DNA from: Alkalihalophilus pseudofirmus
GTDB lineage: Bacteria; Bacillota; Bacilli; Bacillales; Bacillaceae_D
Assembly: GCF_029094545.1 (NCBI RefSeq)
Contig: NZ_CP117835.1
Location: 4,010,001-4,074,000 of the forward strand
Length of the DNA: 64,000 nt
Direction of reading: 5' to 3'
Within the stretch, counting starts at the first letter, position 1. Every line of letters starts with the position of its first letter. The translations under genes and the position numbers were made by a program. Shown in pieces: positions 45,753 to 55,600 of the stretch. The notes under the pieces were generated by a model that was given only the letters and a program-made list of their open reading frames with translations, was not told the origin of the DNA and did not search any database.

Positions 45753-46268
45753 ATGACCACGTTCACCAAGGAATATAAACTTCAAGCGGCTAAACGTTAT
45801 CTAAATGAAATCATCAGTTATCGAGAACTTGCAAATCAAGTGGGCGTAGATGATTCGACGCTGCGATATTGGGTGATGTTAGTTCGCTATCATGGGGATC
45901 AAGCTTTTACCTTTCCCTATACAAACTATTCAGCTGCCTTTAAACTGAAAGTAATTCAATTTATGACCGAAGAGAATTACTCCATTCGAGAGGCATCAGC
46001 CATTTTTCATATTCCCGTTCCATGTATGCTTCGCAGGTGGAAGAAAAAGTGGGAAACAGCTGGAGAAGATGCCTTTGAACTAAGAGAAAAGGGGCTATCT
46101 ACAATGACTGTTAATCAGAATAAAAATAAGGGCAACAACTCTTCAAACCCATCGGTAGAAGAGTTGAAAAAAGAGCTGGAATACCTTCGTATGGAGAATG
46201 CGTATTTAAAAAAGCTGAAAGCCTTAGTTCAGGAAGAACAATCACCAACAAAATCAAAGCGAAAGTAG
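45753..46268 (+). CDS. IS3-family OrfA (copy 2)
   Basis: 171 residues, two helix-turn-helix repeats and a leucine-rich C-terminal helix. ATG 45753 follows AGGAGG by 11 nt; the GTG at 45741 is part of that site. Two residues differ from copy 1. Confidence 0.93.
   Translation: MTTFTKEYKLQAAKRYLNEIISYRELANQVGVDDSTLRYWVMLVRYHGDQAFTFPYTNYSAAFKLKVIQFMTEENYSIREASAIFHIPVPCMLRRWKKKWETAGEDAFELREKGLSTMTVNQNKNKGNNSSNPSVEELKKELEYLRMENAYLKKLKALVQEEQSPTKSKRK
46208..46214 (+). other. Slippery heptamer A_AAA_AAG for -1 frameshift (copy 2)
   Basis: In frame for OrfA as ..A AAA AAG; the -1 frame is open from 46214 through OrfB (reading AESLSSGRTITNKIKAKVVY before the OrfB GTG). Confidence 0.8.
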
Positions 46269-46294
46269 TATATGAACTAAGGAACGAATTCCCG

Positions 46295-47107
46295 GTGAGT
46301 CGAATGTTGAAAATAGCCAAGATGCCTAGAAGCACTTACTATAACCTTGTTAAAAAATGGAGCCAGCCAGATCCTGATCGAAAATGGAAAAGAAGAATTG
46401 CATTCATTTACCATAAGCACTTTGGTCGATATGGCTATCGTCGTATTACAGACCTCCTTCAGGAAAAGGGATATGCGATTAACAAAAAGAAAGTGCTTCG
46501 AATGATGAGAGACCTAGGGCTTAAATGCCTTGTACGAATGAAAAAATACAAATCATATAAAGGAGAAGTTGGAAAAGCAGCTCCAAACATCCTAAACCGT
46601 AACTTTAGAGCCGAGAAGCCTAATCAAAAGTGGGTGACAGACATTACGGAATTTAAATTGTTTGGACAGAAGCTCTATCTGTCTCCACTATTTGACCTGT
46701 TTAACGGCGAACTGATAACCTATACGCTCCAATCAAGACCAACGTATGATTTGGTCGATACGATGTTGGACCAAGGGTTAAAGCACCTAAATAAAGGCGA
46801 TGATCTCTTGATTCATTCTGATCAAGGTTGGCACTATCGAATGGCCCCTTACGTAAGGAAACTGAAAGAACATAACATCACACAAAGTATGTCTCGAAAA
46901 GGCAACTGTCACGATAATTCTGTCATGGAAAACTTTTTTGGAATCCTGAAATCGGAGTTCCTTTATTTAAACGAATTTGATAGTATTGAACACTTCAAAG
47001 AAGAGTTAGAACAATACATCTATTACTACAACCATGTGAGAATTAAATCAAGATTGAACCGGAAAAGTCCAGTAGCTTATCGACTCAGTACCCAAAAAGC
47101 TGCTTAA
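46295..47107 (+). CDS. IS3-family transposase OrfB (copy 2)
   Basis: 270 residues, identical in protein sequence to copy 1, with intact DDE residues (WVTDITEFK; IHSDQGWHY; MENFFGILKSE). The frame is open from 46214, so OrfAB fusion by frameshifting is likely. Confidence 0.95.
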   Translation: MSRMLKIAKMPRSTYYNLVKKWSQPDPDRKWKRRIAFIYHKHFGRYGYRRITDLLQEKGYAINKKKVLRMMRDLGLKCLVRMKKYKSYKGEVGKAAPNILNRNFRAEKPNQKWVTDITEFKLFGQKLYLSPLFDLFNGELITYTLQSRPTYDLVDTMLDQGLKHLNKGDDLLIHSDQGWHYRMAPYVRKLKEHNITQSMSRKGNCHDNSVMENFFGILKSEFLYLNEFDSIEHFKEELEQYIYYYNHVRIKSRLNRKSPVAYRLSTQKAA

Positions 47108-47137
47108 AAAAGTGTCCAACTTTATGGGTCCAGTGCA

Positions 47138-47211
47138 TGTAGCGACGAGGAAGCTCCCGGGCCGCCCGCGGAAAGCGTGTGCCTGCAGCGGAAATCAACA
47201 ACTACTGCAGG
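47138..47211. repeat. Long palindromic intergenic repeat, copy 2, right part
   Basis: TGTAGCGACGAGGAAGCTCC, then CGCCCGCGGAAAGCG and ATCAACAACTACT, joining the left part when the IS is removed. Confidence 0.8.
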
Positions 47212-47304
47212 TGGTACTTATTCAGTAGAAGCGGGGTCGACTGTTATGTTTTCATATCCCATTCAGTTAAACACTTTGATGTCGAAGCCTATTTTTAATT
47301 GTAT

Positions 47305-48669
47305 CTAGGCTCCGGGCGGCATGCTTCTTTCGTCATGCCTTCGTTCTAGGTTAACGAACTTATTATATTCCTTCACAAAAGCTAGCTCAACGGTGCCGAC
47401 AGGGCCGTTACGCTGTTTGGCTATAATGATTTCGATAATATTCTGATTCTCTGATTCTTTATCATAGTAATCATCACGATATAAGAACGCAACGATATCA
47501 GCATCCTGCTCAATACTTCCAGATTCACGAATATCAGACATCATTGGTCGTTTATCTTGTCTCGACTCTACGCCACGAGACAGCTGTGACAGGGCGATTA
47601 CAGGGACCTCTAGTTCACGAGCAATCGCTTTTAGGGTACGAGAGATTTCTGAAACTTCCTGTTGACGGTTCTCGCCGCTTCGACCGTTTCCTTGGATCAG
47701 CTGTAAATAGTCAATCATGATCATACCAAGTCCCTGCTCCTGCTTTAGACGCCTGCACTTAGCACGAATGTCATTAACCTTCACGCCTGGAGTATCATCT
47801 ATATATATACCAGCTTTAGCAAGGCTGCCCATTGCCATCGTGAGCTTCTGCCAGTCTTCTGCTGTTAGAGCACCTGTACGCATTCTCTGAGCATCAATAT
47901 TTCCTTCCGCACAAAGCATACGCTGAACAAGCTGACTCGCTCCCATCTCTAGACTAAAGATAGCGACATTCTCGTCTGTTTTAGTGGCTACATTTTGAGC
48001 GATATTTAAAGCAAAAGCGGTCTTACCAACAGAAGGACGAGCGGCCACAATAATTAAATCATTCCGCTGAAACCCTGCTGTCATATTATCAAGCTCAACA
48101 AACCCAGTCGGGATCCCTGTAATGTCTCCTTTTTGGTTTTGAAGCAATTCAATTTGATCATACGTTTCAACGAGAACGTCTTTAATGGAAATAAAAGCAC
48201 TTGTATTTTTGCGCTGGGCAACATCTAAGATCGTTTTTTCCGCATCATCGAGTATCGCATCAACTTCATCCTCGCTCGTATACCCGTCCGCTGCAATATT
48301 CGTCGCTACCTTAATTAGACGGCGCAGCACTGATTTTTCTTCAACAATTTTACTGTAATATTCCACATTAGCTGCCGTCGGTACGGCGTTTGCTAAGTCA
48401 CTTAAATAAGCTACTCCGCCAATATCATCAAGCCATTTACGGTCTTGCAGCTCTGAAGTTACGGTTACTAGGTCAACCGGTTCACCTTTTTCTGCCAACT
48501 CAAGCATCACCTGATACACGCGCTGGTGCGCGGCCCGGTAAAAGTCTTCAGGCAGTAAGCGTTCAGATGCGGTGACGAGTGCTACATCAGCTAAAAAGAT
48601 CGCACCGAGTACCGCTTGTTCGGCTTCTATATTTTGCGGCGGGGTACGATCAGCAAATAAATCACTCAT
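47305..48669 (-). CDS. dnaB: Replicative DNA helicase DnaB (DnaC in Bacillus naming)
   Basis: 454 residues. N-terminal primase-interacting domain (PPQNIEAEQAVLGAIFL) and a RecA-like C-terminal domain with Walker A ARPSVGKTAFALN and Walker B MIMIDYLQLI. DQ/SRxxESR-type LSQLSRGVESR follows. It is the hexameric helicase that unwinds the fork. Gene order rplI-dnaB-purA is the Bacillus order. Full length, no sign of damage by the nearby IS. Confidence 0.97.
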   Translation of the reverse strand: MSDLFADRTPPQNIEAEQAVLGAIFLADVALVTASERLLPEDFYRAAHQRVYQVMLELAEKGEPVDLVTVTSELQDRKWLDDIGGVAYLSDLANAVPTAANVEYYSKIVEEKSVLRRLIKVATNIAADGYTSEDEVDAILDDAEKTILDVAQRKNTSAFISIKDVLVETYDQIELLQNQKGDITGIPTGFVELDNMTAGFQRNDLIIVAARPSVGKTAFALNIAQNVATKTDENVAIFSLEMGASQLVQRMLCAEGNIDAQRMRTGALTAEDWQKLTMAMGSLAKAGIYIDDTPGVKVNDIRAKCRRLKQEQGLGMIMIDYLQLIQGNGRSGENRQQEVSEISRTLKAIARELEVPVIALSQLSRGVESRQDKRPMMSDIRESGSIEQDADIVAFLYRDDYYDKESENQNIIEIIIAKQRNGPVGTVELAFVKEYNKFVNLERRHDERSMPPGA

Positions 48670-48733
48670 GGCACTACTTCCTTTCTATAAAAAAAATAAA
48701 TATAAAAATAAGAACGAATATAAAAAAATGAAA

Positions 48734-48792
48734 ACGGTCTGACCTTGCTAGGAATTGCAAGATATTCTTGGCACCTAGAGAGATCAGACCGT
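48734..48792 (-). terminator. Large branched terminator between rplI and dnaB
   Basis: ACGGTCTGA / TCAGACCGT outer stem enclosing a CTAGG / CCTAG inner stem, followed on the minus strand by a T-rich run. Confidence 0.8.
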
Positions 48793-48816
48793 CTAAAGAA
48801 AAGCGTATTTCTTTAT

Positions 48817-49263
48817 TTATTCGCTTTCTACTACGTGAACTTTCACTGTTGCTATCACTTCTGGGTGAATTTTAATAGGAACATTCGTATACCCTAGTGA
48901 GCGAATAGGGTCGTTAAGCATTATTTTACGCTTATCTACCTTCATTTTCATACCGGAAAGTGTTTCCGCTATCTGTTTTGTTGATACGGCACCGAATAAA
49001 CGGCCGCCTTCTCCTGATTTGGCTTTAATTTCTACCGTTAAGGCTTCAAGCTCTTCTTTGTATTTTTTCGCAGCCTCAAGCTCTTCTGCGGCTTTCTTCT
49101 GCTCGCTGTTTTTTTGGGCTTTAAGATTAGCGACATTTCCTTTTGTTGCTTCAACCGCTAAGTTATTAGGAAGCAGGTAATTACGCGCATATCCTTCAGA
49201 TACATTCTTTAACTCACCTTTTTTTCCTTTACCTTTAACATCTTCTAAGAAAATAACTTTCAT
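48817..49263 (-). CDS. rplI: 50S ribosomal protein bL9
   Basis: 148 residues, complete: [32 protein letters not shown] motif split as [15 protein letters not shown] and [13 protein letters not shown], a long connecting helix, and the C-terminal domain. Starts one base after the gdpP stop, so translation is coupled. Confidence 0.97.
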   Translation of the reverse strand: MKVIFLEDVKGKGKKGELKNVSEGYARNYLLPNNLAVEATKGNVANLKAQKNSEQKKAAEELEAAKKYKEELEALTVEIKAKSGEGGRLFGAVSTKQIAETLSGMKMKVDKRKIMLNDPIRSLGYTNVPIKIHPEVIATVKVHVVESE

Positions 49264-49264
49264 C

Positions 49265-51229
49265 TTATTGTCCCCCTTCTAAACTTTCATCTATGGCCTT
49301 CTCTAGTTTCTCTCTCGCCTCTTGGAGAGTAACACCTTGTAATTGTGTAGCAGCATTGGAAAGGTGTCCTCCGCCTTCTAAACGTTCCATAATGACTTGG
49401 ACGTTCACATCACCCAGCGAACGGGCGCTTATGCTTACCATATCATCTTTTCTCTTTGAAATCACAAAGGATGCAGCTACGTCTTTCATTGTAAGCAAGG
49501 TATCAGCTGCTTGAGCAATGACAATCTGGCTTAAGCTCTCACTTTCATCAGCTACAGCAATCGCCATTCCCTCGCGATATACCTCTGCATTCTCAATCAG
49601 CTTAGCACGCTTTACATATTGGTCCATGTCTTCTTTAAGCAGCTTTTGAACCAATGTTGTATCCGCCCCGTTTGAGCGGAGGAATGACGCCGCATCGAAG
49701 GTTCTTGCACCCGTGCGCACAGCAAAACTCTTTGTATCTACAATAATTCCGGCAAGGAGCGATGTTGCTTCAAGCCTGTCCATCTTAAGCTGCTTCGGCT
49801 GGTATTCCAGCAGTTCTGTAACCAATTCTGCTGTCGATGAAGCATAAGGTTCCATATACACAAGAACAGGATCCTCAATAAACTCTTCACCGCGTCTATG
49901 GTGATCAAGGACAATGATCCGGTCCACTTTAGGAAGCAGCTTAGGTTCCATCACAAGAGAAGGTTTATGCGTATCTACAACGACAAGAAGTGTGTCATCT
50001 GTCACATAATCTAGAACCTCATCTGGTGTAACAAATTGCGACCAAAGATCCTCATGACTTTCAACTTCTTCCATTAACTTTTGAACATCGTGGTTAATAT
50101 CACTCGGATCAAGGACGACAAAGCCTTCCTTCCCATTTACTTCAGCAATTTTCAAAACACCAATCGCAGCACCAATTGAATCCATATCCGGATTTTTGTG
50201 GCCCATTATGATGACACGGTCACTTTCAAGGACAAAATCACGCAGCGCGTGTGAAATGACCCTTGCTCTAACACGTGTCCGTTTTTCCATTGCATTTGAC
50301 TTTCCACCATAAAAGCGGACTTTTCCGTTCTTTTGCTTGATGGCTACCTGGTCTCCGCCGCGTCCTAAAGCCAAGTCTAAACTTGACTGAGCAAGCTTTC
50401 CTAGCTCGCGCAAGGAGGTCTCACCCGTACCCACCCCGATACTAAGAGTAATAGGAACTTTTTCTTTGCCTGTCAGCGTTCTAATTTCATCGAGCAGATC
50501 AAAGCGAACTTCCTCAATCTGTCTGAGTGATTTATAGTTCATAATTGCAACAAATCGGTCAGAAGCTGTTCGTCTGAGCAAGATATCATTATCATTTGCC
50601 CATTTATTTAAAGCAGAAGTGACCTGGCTCATGAGCCGGCTCCTCACTTGATCTTCCATTCCTTGCGTCACTTCATCATAATTATCTAAATAAATAAGAG
50701 CGACAACCGTTTTTGTGTCCTCATATAATTCTATTGTCTCTTCCTTTTCTGTTACATCTTGAAAATAAATTAACCTCTCTGTCGGTTCAAACGTAACATG
50801 ATAAGACCTTGACCCTAAAGTGATCACATCACCTTCAACATTGTCTTCAATCATCGGAACCAGCTCATCATGTAAATCGTCCAAGCTTTTATCAATTAAG
50901 TCATCAGCAATATGTTGGCCTATAAAGGGATTAACCCACTGGATGATCTTATCATCATTATAAAGGAGAATTCCTACAGGCATCTTCATGACTGCCTCTT
51001 CCCCCGCCTTATTTACACGGTAGGAAAGCGTTTGGATATACGCTTCTAAATCACGTTCAAACGCAAAACGCGCTTGTGACGTGTAGATGGCTAGCACACC
51101 TAATATAAATAAACCTATGACGCCAACCTGCCAGTGATAGATCATCAGCACACTGCTGAAAATCACCGCTACGGCAAATAGGGCAATTACGTGGTAGCCA
51201 TGCCACCGCTTCATTAAGAACTTCGGCAT
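49265..51229 (-). CDS. gdpP: Cyclic-di-AMP phosphodiesterase GdpP
   Basis: 654 residues. Two N-terminal membrane helices, a PAS-like domain, a degenerate GGDEF domain (~175-300), a DHH domain ([34 protein letters not shown]) and DHHA1 ([16 protein letters not shown]). It hydrolyses c-di-AMP to pApA. In the yybS-gdpP-rplI order of Bacillus. The DHH metal ligands are all present. Confidence 0.96.
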   Translation of the reverse strand: MPKFLMKRWHGYHVIALFAVAVIFSSVLMIYHWQVGVIGLFILGVLAIYTSQARFAFERDLEAYIQTLSYRVNKAGEEAVMKMPVGILLYNDDKIIQWVNPFIGQHIADDLIDKSLDDLHDELVPMIEDNVEGDVITLGSRSYHVTFEPTERLIYFQDVTEKEETIELYEDTKTVVALIYLDNYDEVTQGMEDQVRSRLMSQVTSALNKWANDNDILLRRTASDRFVAIMNYKSLRQIEEVRFDLLDEIRTLTGKEKVPITLSIGVGTGETSLRELGKLAQSSLDLALGRGGDQVAIKQKNGKVRFYGGKSNAMEKRTRVRARVISHALRDFVLESDRVIIMGHKNPDMDSIGAAIGVLKIAEVNGKEGFVVLDPSDINHDVQKLMEEVESHEDLWSQFVTPDEVLDYVTDDTLLVVVDTHKPSLVMEPKLLPKVDRIIVLDHHRRGEEFIEDPVLVYMEPYASSTAELVTELLEYQPKQLKMDRLEATSLLAGIIVDTKSFAVRTGARTFDAASFLRSNGADTTLVQKLLKEDMDQYVKRAKLIENAEVYREGMAIAVADESESLSQIVIAQAADTLLTMKDVAASFVISKRKDDMVSISARSLGDVNVQVIMERLEGGGHLSNAATQLQGVTLQEAREKLEKAIDESLEGGQ

Positions 51230-51240
51230 AGTGTCAGCTC

Positions 51241-52179
51241 CTATTTTTTCTCGCTTTTAATACGTTTACGTAGATCAAAGCCTAAATCAATAATCCCTAG
51301 AATACGAATAAGCTGTGTCAAAGGGTTTATAATCAATGTAACAATAACAATAATAATTGGAAGTGCTTTGTTAACTTTTTTATGGTAACAATAATAAAAT
51401 ATAAACGCAAAACCTTGGACCATCATCACAATCTCAAGCAGAGGCAGGAGGTTCCATACAATAATGTACATCGTTGAACCTTCTTCTTGTCCTACTAACA
51501 ATAAAATCATGACAATTAAGTAATACCATAAGAATGACTTAGGGAACTGCCAGTCTCGAAACGGAGGAAATTTTTCAACCTTTGTACCAAGCCTGCGTAA
51601 AATAAGTGTGGCAAGCAGTACTGTTAAGACAGCTAAAGCAATCCCGCTCATAATAATCATAATCGGAACTAAATGGACAATCATATCTGCCATTTCATAC
51701 ATAGGTGCTAGTGAATCAGCAGGATCTTGTCCAATTGTGATCAATGTAGATTCTGCAAGACGAATCTGCTCGCGCAAGAGATCTGACATAAAGCTGATTG
51801 GATTCTCATCCATAACTAATGACAGCCCCACATAGACAAGCAGCATATTTAACATATATATTAAACTCCCGCCAATTAACACATTAAAAGGTGCTAACTT
51901 CCGGCGGTATAACTCACCTATCACAAGTCCCGCGCTTCCAAAAAATAATGCCCCAGGTACTCCAATAACACCTGCGATCATAAAAGAAAGCAAAATCGCT
52001 ACAGCAACAAGCATGAATCCTGGCTTCAACCCTCTTCTTACTACAAATAAGATAAAAGGAAGCGGCAGGGCCCACATCGTAAGATAAGCAGCGAATGGAA
52101 CATACAGCGTAATGGCTAATAAACTGACAAAAAGAGCTCCGAGTATTGCTCCTTCTGTTAGTGTTCTCGTTTGTTTCAC
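51241..52179 (-). CDS. yybS: YybS family membrane protein (DUF2232)
   Basis: 312 residues with about eight hydrophobic segments. It starts KQTRTLTEGAILGALFVSLL and ends in a basic RKRIKSEK tail, typical of YybS/DUF2232, a probable transporter-like protein. It is translated with gdpP (11 nt gap). Function unknown. The ~280 bp upstream to rpsR contains a terminator and a 25-codon ORF that I do not accept as a gene. Confidence 0.9.
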   Translation of the reverse strand: MKQTRTLTEGAILGALFVSLLAITLYVPFAAYLTMWALPLPFILFVVRRGLKPGFMLVAVAILLSFMIAGVIGVPGALFFGSAGLVIGELYRRKLAPFNVLIGGSLIYMLNMLLVYVGLSLVMDENPISFMSDLLREQIRLAESTLITIGQDPADSLAPMYEMADMIVHLVPIMIIMSGIALAVLTVLLATLILRRLGTKVEKFPPFRDWQFPKSFLWYYLIVMILLLVGQEEGSTMYIIVWNLLPLLEIVMMVQGFAFIFYYCYHKKVNKALPIIIVIVTLIINPLTQLIRILGIIDLGFDLRKRIKSEKK

Positions 52180-52419
52180 ACATTCACCTCATTTATCTTT
52201 CCAACCAACCATCAACCTGCTTACAAGCAAGGATTTTTGACAGTTTCTCATATCCTTGTCTATTTTAGCGTAATTGCGAGGAAAATTAAAGCTCTCAGCC
52301 AAACACTATCCTCTAATCTCTTATTCATCATCTTAATCGATCAGAAGAAAATTATGCATAGACTAAGTGATAAAAGCAAAGAAACAGCAGCACAGACATT
52401 GAGTATGCGCCTAAAACAA

Positions 52420-52448
52420 AAAGCATGGTAGAAGCTCTACCATGCTTT
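52420..52448. terminator. Intrinsic terminator of rpsF-ssb-rpsR
   Basis: AAAGCATGGTAGA / TCTACCATGCTTT with a 3-nt loop and T-rich minus-strand tail, 15 nt after rpsR. Confidence 0.93.
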
Positions 52449-52462
52449 TATAAATTATGCTA

Positions 52463-52696
52463 TTAGTTAACATCATTTACATACGGCAATAAAGCGATTT
52501 GACGAGCACGCTTGATTGCTGTTGTAAGTTGACGTTGATACTTAGCAGACGTTCCAGTTACACGGCGAGGAAGAATTTTTCCACGCTCAGAGATGAAACG
52601 CTTTAGAAGATCTGTATCTTTGTAATCGATTTTCGTAATTTTGTTTACAGTGAAGAAACAAACCTTACGACGCTTTGGACGACCACGACGAGCCAT
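52463..52696 (-). CDS. rpsR: 30S ribosomal protein bS18
   Basis: 77 residues: [20 protein letters not shown] and [20 protein letters not shown] segments of bS18. One Cys only. Third gene of the rpsF-ssb-rpsR operon. With bS6 it forms the heterodimer that binds 16S rRNA and, in Bacilli, the rpsF leader. Confidence 0.97.
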   Translation of the reverse strand: MARRGRPKRRKVCFFTVNKITKIDYKDTDLLKRFISERGKILPRRVTGTSAKYQRQLTTAIKRARQIALLPYVNDVN

Positions 52697-52768
52697 TAGA
52701 CAGCACTCCTTTCAATAGAAATGTTTTATAATTCATGCTTCTTTTTCGTTAAATAAGCAGAAGAGGCA

Positions 52769-53260
52769 TTAGAATGGTAAATCGTCATCCGAGATGTCAA
52801 TTGGTTTGCCATCATTAGCAAAAGGATCATCGTTAAATCCGCCAGATTGACGATCTGGTTGTTGATTCTGCCTGCTATAATCGTTTCCACCAGTTGGTGC
52901 TCCGCCTCCTGCATACGCATTTCCTTGTCCTTGACTTGCTCCTCTTGGTTCTAGGAATTGCACACTTTCCGCTACAACTTCTGTAATAAAGACACGACGG
53001 CCTTCATTGTTGTCATAGCTTCTAGTTTGGATTCGGCCGTCTACACCAGTCAGGCTGCCTTTTTTAAGGTAATTAGCCACATTCTCAGCAGGTTTACGCC
53101 AAACAACACAATTGATGAAGTCTGCTTCGCGCTCTCCTTGCTGGTTTGAAAATGTACGGTTTACCGCGAGCGTAAAGTTCGCTACTGCTACTCCACTCGG
53201 CGTATAACGCAGCTCTGGATCTTTCGTTAAACGTCCAACTAGTATGACACGGTTTAGCAT
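52769..53260 (-). CDS. ssb: Single-stranded DNA-binding protein
   Basis: 163 residues. OB fold at 1-105 ([38 protein letters not shown]), a Gly/Gln/Asn-rich linker and the conserved acidic tip DISDDDLPF that binds partner proteins. ATG 53260 preferred (GGAGG 7 nt upstream) over the GTG-type start at 53275. Confidence 0.97.
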   Translation of the reverse strand: MLNRVILVGRLTKDPELRYTPSGVAVANFTLAVNRTFSNQQGEREADFINCVVWRKPAENVANYLKKGSLTGVDGRIQTRSYDNNEGRRVFITEVVAESVQFLEPRGASQGQGNAYAGGGAPTGGNDYSRQNQQPDRQSGGFNDDPFANDGKPIDISDDDLPF

Positions 53261-53286
53261 CCGTACCCCTCCCACTTTTTCATTAA

Positions 53287-53574
53287 TTATTCTTCGTCTT
53301 TAGTGATTAGGACACGAATAACGTTGTCGTTAATCTTGATAAGACGGTTAAATTCTGCAATCGCTTCTGAGTTAGCTTGTACACTTAAAAGCACGTAGAA
53401 ACCTTCACGATAATCGTTGATTTCGTATGCTAAACGACGCTTACCCATCTCTTCAACCTTTTCAACTTCAGCACCATTTGATGTAAGAACACCATTAAAG
53501 CGTTCGATAATCTCTTTGTTTGCTGACTCTTCTAGGTTTGGAGCGATGATGTACATAATTTCGTACTTACGCAT
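53287..53574 (-). CDS. rpsF: 30S ribosomal protein bS6
   Basis: 95 residues starting [16 protein letters not shown], with GRRLAYEI-type segment [22 protein letters not shown] 53574 follows AAAGGAGGTGACCGGA; a longer start at 53607 would lie in the leader. First gene of the operon. Confidence 0.97.
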   Translation of the reverse strand: MRKYEIMYIIAPNLEESANKEIIERFNGVLTSNGAEVEKVEEMGKRRLAYEINDYREGFYVLLSVQANSEAIAEFNRLIKINDNVIRVLITKDEE

Positions 53575-53585
53575 TCCGGTCACCT

Positions 53586-53640
53586 CCTTTTGGTCTAACG
53601 GCTCCATTTAAGGAGCAAGGAGCAAAACTCATCTAATGAG
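53586..53640 (-). promoter_or_regulatory. Candidate bS6:bS18 autoregulatory leader motif
   Basis: In the rpsF 5' leader a CTCC-TTAAAT-GGAG hairpin is followed by CCGTTAGACC. bS6:bS18 leaders in Bacilli carry a conserved CCG-containing bulge; the match here is by eye only. Confidence 0.35.
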
Positions 53641-53661
53641 TCATTTCACTCGCATTAGTAG

Positions 53662-53690
53662 ATTATATCAGAATGAAAGATAGGGTGCAA
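53662..53690 (-). promoter_or_regulatory. SigA promoter of rpsF-ssb-rpsR
   Basis: TTGCAC, 17-bp spacer, TATAAT on the minus strand, about 90 nt before the rpsF start. Confidence 0.75.
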
Positions 53691-53739
53691 GCATCATCTT
53701 GGTAGAAAAAAGAGTTTTAACAAATGAGAAATGCTTATG

Positions 53740-53905
53740 CACCGCTCCTGAACGATACTTCGCTTTTCATTTAACAGTTGGTCCTCTTCAATAGTCTCCG
53801 TCTAACATATTTGTTGATTTTCGCTGCAGGCAATCGCTTTCCGCGGGCGGTCCGGGAGCCTCCTCATCGCTACGCTCTTGTGGAGTCTCCCCTGGCCACG
53901 CACAT
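53740..53905. repeat. Long palindromic intergenic repeat, copy 3, left part
   Basis: Opposite orientation to copies 1 and 2. Begins ACCGCTCCTGAACGATACTT, contains CGCTTTCCGCGGGCGG and ATCGCTACGCTCTTGTGG, up to CACGCACAT where the IS1182-type element is inserted. This copy shows the uninterrupted version of the site used by the IS3 elements. Confidence 0.8.
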
Positions 53906-53971
53906 GAGGCCACTGATAAACCCATGGTTTTTTTAGTGGCCTGAGGAAATGATCAAAAAAATAAAAAATAA

Positions 53972-54009
53972 GGGCAGTTTCTTCTCCGGCCGTGGAGAAG
54001 AAACTGCCC
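53972..54009 (-). terminator. Terminator of the IS1182 transposase
   Basis: GGGCAGTTTCTTCTCC paired with GGAGAAGAAACTGCCC, 6-nt loop, T-rich tail on the minus strand. Confidence 0.92.
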
Positions 54010-54022
54010 TTTCTCTTGATTA

Positions 54023-55483
54023 TTACGACTCTTTTTGGTTCTTGAGTCTCAATATTCTTTTTAAATTGACGGCGAATATGGTGGTGGCCGCTTGTATTTG
54101 CATACCAAATAGACCCGAGTAATTCGCTTTTTTATACCCGTGCCGGTTTTTTAATTCGCTGTTCTTCGCTTCTATTTTATACCGAGACTTTGATAGTTCT
54201 TTGAATCTCTCTGTTTCTTGAAACGCTTCTTGCTCGGTGTGTTCAGTTGATTTAACTGTTACGTAGTACGACTTTGTTTTAGCCCCTTCTTTGTAACATC
54301 CCTCTTTCAGAGGGCAAACCTTACATTTTTCTACGTCGAAGAAATAACGGTATCTAGGATTTTTATTGTGCTTGGTACAGCCATCATATTTCTTTTGAAT
54401 GGCTAGGTGTCCTGCCTTACACATATATGTACCAGCATCTTTATTAAACTCAAACTCATCATTCTTACGTGATCCATTAGTAACTAGAGGGTGAAGTTTT
54501 GAGACAAGCTCCATTTTGTGTTCGTTTGTGAAACGGATATTTTCTCTTTCGGAGTAAGCTGTATCAGCGATAATGGTATCTACGTTTACACCTGCATTTT
54601 TTGTTTTGTCCACGAGTTCTCTTAGGTATTTCCCGTCATTTTTTTCACCTGATGTAATGACCGCAGCGGTAATAATTCGTTCTTCATTTGTCATGGCAAG
54701 GTGAGATTTATATCCAAAGAAAGAAGTGTCTTGAGATTTAAATCCTGTTCGTGCGTCAGGGTCCTCCGATTGAATCATGTTTTCTTCATAATCCTCGACA
54801 ACTTCTTTTAAGACATTAAGCCTTTCTTTCACAGCGGGTACTTCGACACTTTTTGAGCTTTCTACAGTAGAGATGACCTGTCGGCAGTACTCTAATTCCT
54901 CTTGAAGGTCATTAGATGTAGGTTTGTCAGGGAACTTCCCTTGCATCGACTCATCTACACGATAGACTGCTTTCCGAACATTTTTAGACTTTTCTTGTAG
55001 AAATTCTTTCGGTGATTTTTTATTAAAACAAGCTCTCGTATGAGTCGCATCAAGGATAATAGTGGGGTCTTTAAGGATATTATGTTCTATAGCGATCTCA
55101 ACGCTCTTCCCAACCAGCATATCTAATAAACCCTCATCTGGAAGACGGAGTTTACGGAATTTCGTTAGGGAACTGGGGTCAATGACACCAGCTTCTGGAG
55201 CCAAGTCTAAAAAGAATTTAAATGACATGTCGTACTTGGAGCGTTCCACTACATCAACATCTGACAAATCAAAAATAGTCTTTAATAAAAGGTATTTAAA
55301 CATGCGGATCGGAGAGATCGCATTACGACCATTCGTCAAACAATACTTGTCTTGGAGTTCGTCCATAATGAAAGAAAAATCCACGAGTTCATTCATTTGA
55401 CGAAGCATATTGTCTTTAGGTACCACGAGATCATAGAGTCCCATATATGGGCTAAGAGGGATCGAGTCTTGTCCTTTAATCAT
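54023..55483 (-). CDS. IS1182-family transposase
   Basis: 486 residues, apparently intact. DDE-type with catalytic acidic residues in IILDATHTRA, DTIIADTAYS and RYKIEAKNSELKNRHG. A Cys cluster (CKVCPLKEGCYKEG) lies near residue 385 as in the family, and the N-terminus shows LYDLVVPKDNMLR typical of IS1182. AGGTGATG upstream; a TATAAT lies at 55517-55522 on the minus strand. Confidence 0.93.
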   Translation of the reverse strand: MIKGQDSIPLSPYMGLYDLVVPKDNMLRQMNELVDFSFIMDELQDKYCLTNGRNAISPIRMFKYLLLKTIFDLSDVDVVERSKYDMSFKFFLDLAPEAGVIDPSSLTKFRKLRLPDEGLLDMLVGKSVEIAIEHNILKDPTIILDATHTRACFNKKSPKEFLQEKSKNVRKAVYRVDESMQGKFPDKPTSNDLQEELEYCRQVISTVESSKSVEVPAVKERLNVLKEVVEDYEENMIQSEDPDARTGFKSQDTSFFGYKSHLAMTNEERIITAAVITSGEKNDGKYLRELVDKTKNAGVNVDTIIADTAYSERENIRFTNEHKMELVSKLHPLVTNGSRKNDEFEFNKDAGTYMCKAGHLAIQKKYDGCTKHNKNPRYRYFFDVEKCKVCPLKEGCYKEGAKTKSYYVTVKSTEHTEQEAFQETERFKELSKSRYKIEAKNSELKNRHGYKKANYSGLFGMQIQAATTIFAVNLKRILRLKNQKES

Positions 55484-55530
55484 TTCAACATCACCTATAC
55501 CGTTATTAGTACCTTAATTATATAGGAAAA

Positions 55531-55570
55531 AGAGAGTGGTTGGCCGAATAAATTCGGCCAACCACTCTCT
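55531..55570 (-). terminator. Hairpin upstream of the IS1182 transposase (read-through block)
   Basis: AGAGAGTGGTTGGCCGAA and its exact complement with a 4-nt loop (18-bp stem), followed on the minus strand by CTCTCTTTTT. Placed between the IS right end and the transposase start, it would block transcription entering from flanking DNA. Confidence 0.8.
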
Positions 55571-55600
55571 AAAAAACAAAAGAACTTTTTCAGTGGCCTC

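Larger units (their letters stand above)
45697..47137 (+). mobile_element. IS3-family (IS150-group) insertion sequence, copy 2
   Basis: 1441 bp, same ends and length as copy 1, with a 4-bp duplication TGTA (45693-45696 and 47138-47141). It is inserted at the same position of the palindromic repeat as copy 1 but in the opposite orientation relative to the repeat. It separates dnaB from its likely terminator. Confidence 0.95.
53906..55600 (-). mobile_element. IS1182-family insertion sequence
   Basis: 1695 bp. Terminal inverted repeats GAGGCCACTGATAAA (left) and its near match GAGGCCACTGAAAAA (right). Flanked by a 9-bp direct duplication CACGCACAT (53897-53905 and 55601-55609). One transposase gene, with its own terminator and a strong hairpin upstream that would stop outside transcripts. 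Inserted in palindromic repeat copy 3. Confidence 0.92.

Noticed and set aside
52363-52431. A 25-codon ORF (MHRLSDKSKETAAQ...) between rpsR and yybS
   Set aside because: Weak ribosome binding site, and its end overlaps the rpsR terminator; no supporting conservation visible.
53906-53942. Left inverted motif of the IS1182 element as the true IS end
   Set aside because: The 9-bp target duplication and right end agree with an IS boundary at 53906, outside the inner copy.
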